Shown here: one piece after another, positions 56,492 through 64,000 of the stretch
How positions within the stretch are numbered: the first letter of the stretch is position 1
Layout of the letters: every line of letters begins with the position of its first letter
NCBI GenBank assembly: GCA_017311185.1
Contig: JAESUZ010004802.1
Location: 186,001 to 250,000 of the forward strand
Length of the DNA: 64,000 nucleotides
DNA from: Proteles cristata cristata
Taxonomy: Eukaryota; Chordata; Mammalia; Carnivora; Hyaenidae
Reading direction: 5' to 3'
Made by a program: the position numbers and the translations under genes
Notes under the pieces: generated by a model
The model's input: only the letters and a program-made list of their open reading frames with translations
Databases searched by the model: none
Told to the model about the DNA's origin: nothing

Positions 56492-56997
56492 TTTCTTAAA
56501 TAGTTTATTGTCAAGTTGGTTTCCATATAATACTCAGTGCTCATCCCCACGAGTGCCCTTCTCCATGCCCATCACCCTCCTTCCCCTCTCCCTCACCCCC
56601 ATCAGCCCTCAGTTTGTTCTCAGCATTCAAGAGTCTCTCATGGTTTGCCTCCCTCCCTCTTCCCCACTATTTTTCCCCTTCTTCTCCCGCATGGCCCTCC
56701 GTTAGCTTCCTCCTAATCCACCTATACGTGCAAACATATGGTATCTGTCCTTCTCTGCCTGACTTATTTCGCTCAGCATAACACCCTCAAGATCCATCCA
56801 TGTTGCTACACATGGCCAGATTTCATTCTTTCTCATTGCCATGTAGTATTCCATTGTGTAGATAAACCACATCTACTTGATCCATTCATCAGTTGATGGA
56901 CACTTAGGCTCTTTCCATGTGTTGGCTATTGTTGAGAGTGCTGCTATGAACGTTGGGGTACATGTGCCCCTATGCATCAGCACTCCTGTATCCCTTT
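56492..56997 (-). mobile_element. L1, 5'-truncated, with 16-bp TSD
   Basis: Minus-strand L1 3' UTR and end of ORF2, from the T run at 56484 on. The exact duplication aacctagaacattttt lies at 56476-56491 and 56998-57013. Confidence 0.95.
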
Positions 56998-57074
56998 AAC
57001 CTAGAACATTTTTAAAATATCAACGAACCATTTCAAACTAGAAACTTAATTTTTTTTCCTAAATGAAAGACCTA

Positions 57075-57265
57075 GAATGATGGTCTTCAAACATTAGTGG
57101 AGAATGTCACCTTCACTTGGTGGACCTGTTAGCCCACAGATATCTGGGCCACCCTGTAAGTCTGGGGACGAGACCAAAGAACATGTATTTCTAAGAAATT
57201 GCCAAGTGGTATTGATGCTCCTGGCCCAGGAATCACACTTGAGAACCACTAATCCAGATGATCTA
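57075..57265 (+). repeat. MER20/MER5-like hAT element
   Basis: 'gatggtcttcaaacattagtgg', 'ccaaagaacatgtatttctaag' and 'ggaatcacacttgagaaccactaatcc' follow the MER20-type order and terminal 'tttgagaaccactg' motif. Confidence 0.55.
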
Positions 57266-57699
57266 GGAGCATCACAATATACTCCAGACCTGAGCCTCCC
57301 AGCTTTTCAGTTCTCATTCTTCTTAAATCCCTGACTTGGAATGACAACCATAACACTGGCAACCGTACTTCTCCAGCAGCCACCTCTAATGCTGTGGTTC
57401 CTAATGCTCTTTGTTGTTTAAGATTTCCCTTGAAAATCTGGTTGTAAAGTTCATGTGAGCTGTTTCCACAGTAAAATACATATACACGGGATTTTACCTG
57501 CACTTTGCTGAGGTTGAATCCAGACCATAATTTCCAGGCAGGAGTAGGCTGCACCTGTAGTCTAGAGCAGGGCTTCAGAGCTGTCTACTATGTGATTTTA
57601 AGCTAACTGCTAACCCTCCCTGGGACTATGAGGCTAATCAAACCTTCTTCAGGTTACCTTTGGTCTTTTAGGGGAAGCTGGAGAACAAATCGTCACTTT

Positions 57700-58130
57700 T
57701 GATTTGAAATTCTATTTTTATTGTTTATTGTTTAAAATTTTGGCCATGTGTGAACTTAAAACATAAGCACACCACCTACTCCTGCATTTTAGTTTTCTGA
57801 ATACGTGTACACAGTCTTTCATGAAATCCGAATCAATAGCTAATTAAAAATCTTGAACACCTTTGTGTGGTGCATACAAATGAAATTTTAAAAATACTTG
57901 GCCATGTTAGTTTTTAGTTCTCATGTATACGGCAGTGAAATCACGGTAAAATGGCAAATAGCTCAAGCTAAGTAAATGTGGTATAAATATTAAATATGCA
58001 CCATCCTCTTGGGTTGTTTGAGACTCAAGTGGGAAAATGTACGTGAAAGAACTTTAGAAATGTGTTGTCTGCATTTAAAGATTATTTTGATTGGTACGCC
58101 CATCATCATAATGCCTGTGGGGTTGAAACC
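57700..58130. other. Candidate conserved noncoding region
   Basis: AT-rich, repeat-free sequence with words such as GAATCAATAGCTAATTAAAAATC and GGCAGTGAAATCACGGTAAAATGG. No frame of interest. Confidence 0.3.
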
Positions 58131-58289
58131 CTTTCAAGGGCCTCCTAATAGCCCCTTTCTGCTAGTCTCCGAAACCCCTTCCCCTCACACCCAAATATTT
58201 TTAGGTAGGAGGCAGGTGGGAGGCTCTCTTTTGAGAGAAGCTCAACTCCTTAACATCTACACCCTAATGTAAGTGTGTGCACGTGTGTG

Positions 58290-58565
58290 TGTACCCAGGC
58301 AGATGTGTGCCTGTTTGTGTGCCTGGGCAGGTGTGTACACTTGTGTGGGTGCCTGGGCAGGTGTATACACGTGTGTGGGTGCCTGGGCAGGTGTGTACAC
58401 TTGTGTGGGTGCCTGGGCAGGTGTATACACGTGTGTGGGTGCCTGGGAAGGTATGTGCATGTGTGTGTCTGGGTAGGCGTGTGCACATCTGAGTGCTCCT
58501 GGGCAGATATATGCATGTGTGCACCTGTTTGTGTGCCTGGGAAGGTATGTGCATGTGTGTGTTGT
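58290..58565. repeat. 30-bp minisatellite with 60-bp higher-order unit
   Basis: GCCTGGGCAG-initiated units start at 58321, 58351, 58381 and 58411, with a variant GCCTGGGAAG at 58441 and again at 58535. Two unit types alternate (GTGTACACTTG and GTATACACGTG), and the 60-bp pairs at 58321-58380 and 58381-58440 are identical. Open frames on both strands here (VPGQVYTR and PRHPHTC repeats) come from the 30-bp period, a multiple of three. Confidence 0.95.
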
Positions 58566-58631
58566 CTTTAATGTATGAATGTATGCTTCCCATTCCTCCT
58601 CTTTCTCTCCAAATGCCCACGCCAAGTGCGT

Positions 58632-58632
<1 letters not shown>

Positions 58633-58668
<36 letters not shown>
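58633..58668. repeat. (CA)18 microsatellite
   Basis: Uninterrupted CA units preceded by GTGCGTG. Confidence 0.97.
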
Positions 58669-58669
<1 letters not shown>

Positions 58670-59490
58670 GGAAATAATAACACATGATACATAAAAGCCA
58701 TGAGTTGCCCTTTGCTTGGCCATCAGGCCCTGTCTCCATGTTGGCCTTCTTGTCCTGCTTTCCCAGAGTCATCAACAGCTTCAGAGTTTTTTCAGTGAGC
58801 TCATCACTGAGGTCCCAGTGGTCAGTCAATGACTCCCTGGCAGTGCAATTAGTGTCCACCTCACACAACAAGCAGGTTCTAATAGGCTCCAGGTTCCCTG
58901 CCCTGAAGTTCTCATCTCCTGCTGTGGTGACGTTCTCAGCCAAGCTGCCCTCATTAAGGCTCCTGGCTGTCCTCACCTGACACCGCCTAGACCAGGCTGA
59001 GTTGGGAGGTATATGGAGCCGTAGCCCCGGAGCAAGTACACCAGGTCCCATGCAGGCCCCAATCTGCCTAACTCGTGAGTACTGGGTCATGTCCCTTCCC
59101 TCTTCAAGCCTCACTTCTTCGTGTATAAAATGTGAACAGTTGAATTAGGCCTGTGGTTCTAAGGCATTCAGGGATCAGTGGAGCCCTTTAAGGAGCTAAT
59201 GAAGCAATGGGGTCCTCTCCCCAGCAGAGCACACATAAACATACATGCAAAAGTAATGCATGTTTGATTTTAGGGTTTCAGGAATCTTCTAGAGCCCATC
59301 CATGAGCCCTAGGACAGCCCCAAATTTCTTCCCAGCACTAACGACTGCACATAGTGATACTAAACTCTCTTTCCCCCAGTCTGTCTCTCCCTCTCTTTTT
59401 GTCCATCAGTGTGGTTACAGGGATCAAAAGAGGCAATGAATGGAGAAATTTGAACAGAGGCTCACAGGCCTCTCTACACCTCCTTGTTGA
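58670..59490. other. Unique sequence; long minus frame not accepted as gene
   Basis: A minus-strand frame of 285 codons (59114 to 58257) spans this region, the CA repeat and the minisatellite. Its unique part (about 140 residues) has no domain I recognise, and the rest is repeat translation. I treat it as non-coding, with reservation. Confidence 0.45.
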
Positions 59491-59494
59491 TACC

Positions 59495-59715
59495 ATGATG
59501 ATAAAATCTGCCATTTACTAAGCACCTGTATAGTGTCAAAGGAGGTACTAAAAGTTGTCCATGCATAATCTCATTTAAATTTCAAATTAATCCTCTGAGG
59601 GGGGTGCCATTACCCCCATTTTGTAGGTGAGAAAATTGATCACTATATTTTAATTAGTTTGCCTGAGATCACACAGTCTAAGTGGCAAAGAACAGATAAG
59701 TTTGACTGAGATAGA
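59495..59715 (-). mobile_element. MIR SINE
   Basis: 'ctgccatttactaagcacctg', 'catgcataatctcatttaaatttc', 'ccccattttgtaggtgagaaaattg' and 'gcctgagatcacacagtctaagtggc' are in antisense MIR order. Confidence 0.75.
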
Positions 59716-59814
59716 ATAGCCAGATAGTGGGTTGTCCAGGTTGCCTATCAGAGTGATGATTTTATGCACAGGAGGAAATAGTAAAAGTGATCCCTGGACT
59801 GAAAGAACAGGGCA

Positions 59815-59932
59815 TCTACTCAAGGACAGACAGACACACATGCACACACATGTAGGCACACACACATACTTACATATGCACATAGACACACATGCACACA
59901 TACATGCATATACACATAGGCACATACACAGG
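59815..59932. repeat. Degenerate (CA)/(CATA) repeat
   Basis: A series of ACACATGCACACA-type units with ACATA interruptions. Frames crossing it are artefacts. Confidence 0.88.
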
Positions 59933-60394
59933 GACTGAAGAAACCAAGTTATACCAGTATACATGAACTGCCCTTTGCTTGTCTAGCAGATCCAGTATAC
60001 ATGAACATGGAAGTCAAAGCATGTCTTGGATTGAGGTGCCTGGAGAAAAGAAGTTAATCAGGGGCACTTCCTGGAGGAGGTAAAACTGGGCTAAACTTGA
60101 ATAAAAAAAAAAAGGAAAAGATAATCAGATAGTGAAGAATGAAGAGGGGCACCTTCCAGGCAGGAGGGCTCTCTATGGAAGCATAGGGAGGCAGAGGGAG
60201 CCTAGGGTCATTCCAGTTCTTCAAACATTTAGTGAGCACCTATTAGGTTACTATGTGTACTCTGCTGCAGTGTGAGAGGTCCTGTCCTTCAGCTGCTCAG
60301 TGTCTAGTGAGGGTAACAGGAGACATGCAGCCATATCAGTTATGTGGCTCATGCAGCCAAAGGGTCTATAAAGAGCCCATGGTCATGGTGTAGC

Positions 60395-60715
60395 TACCAA
60401 GACACGGCTTCAGAGACAGCCCTGGGTTTGAATCCCAGCTCTGCCACTCACTAACTACAATGGTGAACTTGTTACTTACCTGCTCAAGCCTCAGTCTTCT
60501 CATGTGTAAAATGGGGATAATCACAGGCTTTACCTTGAAGAGTTGTCAAAAGCATTAATTGCGCTAATGCATCTCAAGGGCTTAGCACAGTGCTGACCAA
60601 GAATAAGCACTAAATGGTTGTAACTTTTATTTCCCCCCTCATTTAGAACTGTAATAATGTTATTAGCATGATGCCTGGCACATACTAGGTACTTAACTAT
60701 TAGTGCCTGTTTATT
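60395..60715 (+). mobile_element. MIR SINE, full length, plus second 3' fragment
   Basis: 'gacagccctgggtttgaatcccagctctgccactcac', 'catgtgtaaaatggggataatcac', 'gcttagcacagtgctgacc' give a complete MIR to about 60625. 'gatgcctggcacatactaggtac' at 60670-60695 is a further MIR/L2 3' end. Confidence 0.8.
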
Positions 60716-60779
60716 CAAGATAGGGAAAAAAATGCTTTTTTATCAGAAAGGAAAAGGAAAATGTCTGCTTTCCTCCCTT

Positions 60780-61240
60780 GATTGATGTCCAGGGAGCGAA
60801 TCACACAGTTCTTTAGGAGAGGAGCAATGTGCTAATGAATTGCACAGATTTACAGAACTGGACACCCATCAGTGACAACTGGTAACTCTGACAGGTGAAA
60901 TTGAACACTTAGAACATTTCACTTGATTCCTTTCAAACACACAGAGAGAGACAGTCCTACATCTCGGCTTCCCCCTTAATTGGTCACATTTTGAAGCATG
61001 CTGCTTACTTGTGACCCTGGAGTTAATAAACAGCCAGTCAGAGCCCTCACTATATCGAAAGCAGTTTACAGGAAGGAGATTTGCTGGGTGCCAACAATCA
61101 TCCGCTGGGGTTTTAGAGCAAATTACCCATCCGTCAATTTCTCTTCTCTTAGGAGGTATTGTTTCAGGCCAAGGGATCCTTGCTAGAAGTGAGATCAATA
61201 AATAGAAATTCAAATTTACTCCAAAGGCACTAAAACACAA
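60780..61240. other. Candidate conserved regulatory element
   Basis: A repeat-free block rich in homeodomain and TALE-type words in short distance: TTGATTGATGT (about 60779), GCTAATGAATTG (60832), CTGACAGGTG (60889), CCTTAATTGG (60975) and GAGATCAATAAAT (61191). A 155-codon minus frame (61336 to 60869) lacks a domain and overlaps other frames on the plus strand. It reads like constrained noncoding DNA, but this is inference from sequence texture only. Confidence 0.4.
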
Positions 61241-61439
61241 CACGTCCCCAACTGGCTTCTCGCCCTCCCCCACAAAGCCAATCTCCCTTCTGCCTCGGCT
61301 GGCATCGAGCTGTAGGCCCGGCATCCTCCTTGCCAACCCTCTCCCTCCTCACCTTTAATCAATCACCAAATCTGATGATTCCCCTTCTGAAGGTGTCTCT
61401 CCACTCCCATTCCCACCGCCCTAGACCCTCGTCTGGTGC

Positions 61440-61960
61440 TAATGAGACACCTGCCATTGTCTCCTAATGGCTCCCCCTGCCGCCATTCTTGCTCCCTTTC
61501 AAGCTATTCTCCGTGTGGCTGCAAAGGAGATCCTTCTAAAATGCAAATTCAGTCTCATCATGCTTCGATTAAAATTTTCCAAAGGCTCCCTGTTAACTTC
61601 AGGGCAAAGTCTCAGCTTCCTACGATGGCAAGCGAGGTGCTTCAAGATCCCAAGGCTGCGTACCTCCCCACCTCCTTGCTCCTTTCCTGTGCTATGATGA
61701 ATGCTTCAGTGGGACCACAGGCCCTAAAAAGACTCCTGGTTCTGCCCAACTATGATCCAATCCCTGGATGCCCTCCTTTTCTTGTTGGCCTGGAAATTTT
61801 ATCCGTTGCCCTCCTGTGAAATTCCACCACCAATATTACCTGTGTGAAGCCTTCTTCAACAGACATCTCTCCTAGAAACAGAGTTTATCACTCTGTCTTG
61901 TAACTATGTGAATATATTTCGATCATTGAATACATCTTGCTATATTAAAACTCCTTAGAT
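61440..61960 (+). mobile_element. L2 LINE 3' region
   Basis: 'ctcctaatggctccccctgccgcc', 'ggagatccttctaaaatgcaaattcag', 'ccaaaggctccctgttaacttcagggcaaag', 'cttcaagatcccaaggctgcg' and 'gtgtgaagccttcttcaac' give the well-known L2 distal ORF2 to 3' UTR order. The 127-codon frame at 61436-61819 is inside it and derives from the repeat. Confidence 0.75.
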
Positions 61961-62039
61961 TTCAGCCCATTCTGTATTTCAAACTGGGAATGAAGTCAGG
62001 ATCCTTGCAACTTTGTATCCAAAGTGTGGAGCCCAACAG

Positions 62040-62210
62040 GCTTCGCGTGGATAATTTCATTTCACCTTTACAATATTTGCATTAAATGGGTGCTATTAGT
62101 ATTTCCATTTTACACAGAAAGAAACTGAGGCTCAGAGAGATTAAGCAGCTTGTCCGAGATCACACAGACAGTTAGTATCAGAGACAGTCTCGAACTCAGG
62201 CCTAAGTGAC
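62040..62210 (-). mobile_element. MIR SINE
   Basis: 'ccattttacacagaaagaaactgaggctcagagagattaagcagcttgtccgagatcacacagacag' in order, then 'gtctcgaactcaggcc'. A clear antisense MIR core. Confidence 0.8.
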
Positions 62211-62579
62211 TTGAAAGGGTTCAAGAAACATTGGTTTCTTTACTGGATGTTGATCCAGGCACTCATTCTTTTAAGTTATCCTCCCCATCCTGAAAACACA
62301 TTTAGAGCAAAAACCTGAAGGATCCTAATGGAAATGCTTAGGTAAATATTTAATGTACTGAGGGAGTCTACATATATGACCTTTTTCAAAACAAAACTCA
62401 TGTGAACATGTAGTCATGGGAAGAGCCTGAATTTAGAGAACTAGGGTTTGGAACAACTCTGATCATTTATTTGTTGTATAACTTTCCTGAAGAAAAAGGC
62501 TTCAGGTGCCTGCAGCTGGAATGGTGGGTACTATGAGTGAGGATAATGACTGTGTCCACAGTGAACAGTAACAGTAAAT
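62211..62579. other. Unique sequence, nothing recognised
   Basis: No feature can be supported between the two MIRs. Confidence 0.4.
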
Positions 62580-62735
62580 TACAAGATTCCATTCACTGAC
62601 CATTGATGACTGTGCTAAGCACATGGCATGACTTAGCTCTCTGATAACTTGCCCAGGGCTGCACTCTACCAGTGAGCAGCAGAACTGGTACTTAACCCCA
62701 CGTCCACCTGGGGCCAGACACCACTACTACACATT
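62580..62735 (-). repeat. MIR fragment
   Basis: 'tgactgtgctaagcacatgg', 'aacttgcccagggctgcac', 'gtgagcagcagaactggtacttaacccc' follow the antisense MIR pattern loosely. Confidence 0.5.
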
Positions 62736-63044
62736 GCTGCATATTATGGTCTGCTGAGATTTAAGCAGTTTTAGTGGCTGGAAGGGACTCCTGAGGCGGA
62801 GCTTCTGGAGTCCGAATGCTTGGCCCAGTGCCATGTGATAAACATGTTGTGACACCTGTGTGAAGACCACCACAACCAGAAAGCAAGGGTCCAACTTCCT
62901 CAGTGCAACCACCAAGGAGGATCAAGACTTCCTCAGCATCCTCTGGAAGGTTGAAGCAATGAAGAGATCAGGGGAACAGGAAATCCTTGCATTCTTGACC
63001 AAAACAAAACAAACAAAAAAATTCCTGGCACTTCTCCTAGCCTG

Positions 63045-63425
63045 GCGGTGAAAGAGTTAACCTAAAACTGCTTCTATGATGAATAGCTATAATACTGTCT
63101 ATGTAATGGGTTTCCTATTTAAATTTTGTGAGGATTTAATCAGTTGGGCGCAGCTGTGCAAGATGCACCATAAACTATGTTGAAAAATATGTAGACATAT
63201 ACATTTATCTGCTACAAATTAAGCTCACTTAGAGGTGGTCTTAATGGCCCATGTAGCCATCATTACAAGCATAAATTCTAAACTGTCTGTTTCCAGTGAA
63301 TTTGCTTTGAGAAAAAAATTAATGCTCATCCTTAGCAGAGCAGAGTAATAAATGAAAGGACCCTTAATTTGCAAAGCGCTAATAGCCCGGCCATTTTTCA
63401 TTAGGAACCCCACACTGGATCATGT
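63045..63425. other. Candidate strongly conserved noncoding element
   Basis: Compact, repeat-free sequence. It contains CCTTAATTTGCAAAGCGC and CATTTTTCATTAGG (a POU/homeodomain type combination), 'aaaattaatgctcatcc' and 'tggcccatgtagccatcattac'. The texture is like that of vertebrate developmental enhancers. No coding or RNA gene signal is visible. Needs alignment. Confidence 0.4.
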
Positions 63426-63872
63426 ATGGCAGGGTGGTTTCATAGGGGATTCCGCAGCCCAGGCTGGGGAGGGATGGGGCTGCCTTTCTGGAGTCCTACC
63501 CTCTGCTCAGAGGAAGGCTGAAGTCCTGTTCCAAGGAGAGGCTGTCACCCACATGCCCATCACCTTGGGCTGCATCCTTTCATCCAGAGAGGCACACTGG
63601 GCTTTCCTCTAGCTGTCTTACTCAACACACAGAGAGCCCAATAGTAAGCACACATCTTGGTGTTAATGGGAATTCACAGCAAATGGAAGTTCTGCCACTT
63701 TCTTTTAAGTCCCAGGACTGGAAAGGGGACAAGGTGGCAGAGGTTGAGTCCCAGCCTGCTACTCTGGCACTGCTTCATCCTGGCAACTCCCTTCTCCTTT
63801 CAGAAACTGAGAGCTGCCTGTTTGTAAGACGTTCTCTCATTTCTCACAACCCAGTTGATCTTTAGGTTACTT
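63426..63872. other. Unique sequence, nothing recognised
   Basis: No gene or repeat is recognised. Frames at 63352-63612 and 63683-63865 have no domain. Confidence 0.4.

Positions 63873-63905
<33 letters not shown>
63873..63905 (+). pseudogene. U6 snRNA 5'-end retropseudogene fragment
   Basis: The 33 bases match the first 33 nucleotides of U6 snRNA exactly as I know it: GTGCTTGCTTCGGCAGCACA, then TATACTAAAATTG. The match stops there. Similar 18-bp flanks, ttgatctttaggttactt (63855-63872) and ttgatccttagcttactt (63903-63920), form a target duplication with two differences. There is no A tail. Only the 5' stem-loop is present, so it is not a functional snRNA gene. Confidence 0.88.
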
Positions 63906-64000
63906 ATCCTTAGCTTACTTATAGTAACCCCAGGAGGTAGGTGCAGTGGTTTCCTCCCCTTTAAATATGAAGACAAGCCCTGGACAAGGGTGAGGCTAGA

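Noticed and set aside
58257..59114. 285-codon minus-strand open frame as a gene
   Set aside because: Half of it translates a CA repeat and a 30-bp minisatellite, and the rest has no recognisable domain. It is kept only as a low-interest observation.
60869..61336. 155-codon minus-strand frame as a small protein
   Set aside because: No domain, signal or splice context is visible; overlapping frames lie on the plus strand, and the texture fits regulatory DNA better.
61436..61819. 127-codon plus-strand frame
   Set aside because: It lies within a clear L2 LINE fragment and follows repeat sequence.
63873..63905. Functional U6 snRNA gene
   Set aside because: Only the first 33 nt exist, and no proximal sequence element or TATA box at the expected distance was recognised upstream.

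Overview
This window is nuclear DNA from a carnivoran mammal, most probably a felid (inference). The main evidence is about fifteen copies of the tRNA-Lys-derived carnivore SINE (CAN-SINE/SINEC class). Their heads read GGGGCGCCTGGGTGGCTCAG, they carry an internal GGTTCGAGCCCC-type B box, and they have CT-rich bodies with AATAAA-bearing A tails. Several bodies keep the GCTCAGAGCCTGGAGCCTGC segment I associate with the cat family SINE. They sit among young 5'-truncated L1 copies whose 3' UTR looks carnivoran. Older mammalian layers are also present: MIR, L2, L1M, an ERVL-MaLR-type LTR, small hAT-type MER elements and a Tigger/pogo transposon.

No host protein-coding gene is supported. The long open frames are either L1 ORF2 fragments or low-complexity artefacts such as the 30-bp minisatellite near 58.3 kb. 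The window is best read as intergenic or deep-intronic sequence. No real tRNA, rRNA or snRNA gene, CRISPR array or CpG island is visible. Two fragments of small structural RNAs are present as retropseudogenes: 5S rRNA at 24.58-24.66 kb and U6 snRNA at 63.87-63.91 kb.

Layout. 0-12 kb: an old L1M 3' end, MIRs, one young L1 (3991-4459), a perfect hairpin (5858-5887) and mostly unique sequence. 12-24 kb: old L1M pieces, one SINE, a MaLR LTR, a CG/CA alternating tract at 15.0 kb, a 1.5-kb antisense L1 (20088-21631) and a SINE. 24-28 kb: a dense insertion cluster that includes the L1/5S chimera, two SINEs and an L1. 28-37 kb: two SINEs and a 2.4-kb L1 with a 5' inversion that interrupts an L2. 37-47 kb: a large pyrimidine microsatellite, six more SINEs (one nested inside an L1) and an L2. 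47-58 kb: MIRs, an L2 split by a SINE, then a stack of old L1M and Tigger remnants with a short SINE, and another L1. 58-64 kb: a minisatellite, MIRs, an L2, two conserved-element candidates and the U6 fragment.

The most instructive observations concern retrotransposition. The L1/5S chimera has the 5S part inverted relative to L1, with target-site microhomology, as expected if twin priming used 5S RNA as the second template. The 33.8-36.2 kb L1 shows the ordinary form of twin priming. The U6 fragment is a tailless 3'-truncated retropseudogene. I found no new multi-gene system. Several repeat-free blocks look like conserved regulatory DNA and deserve an alignment check.
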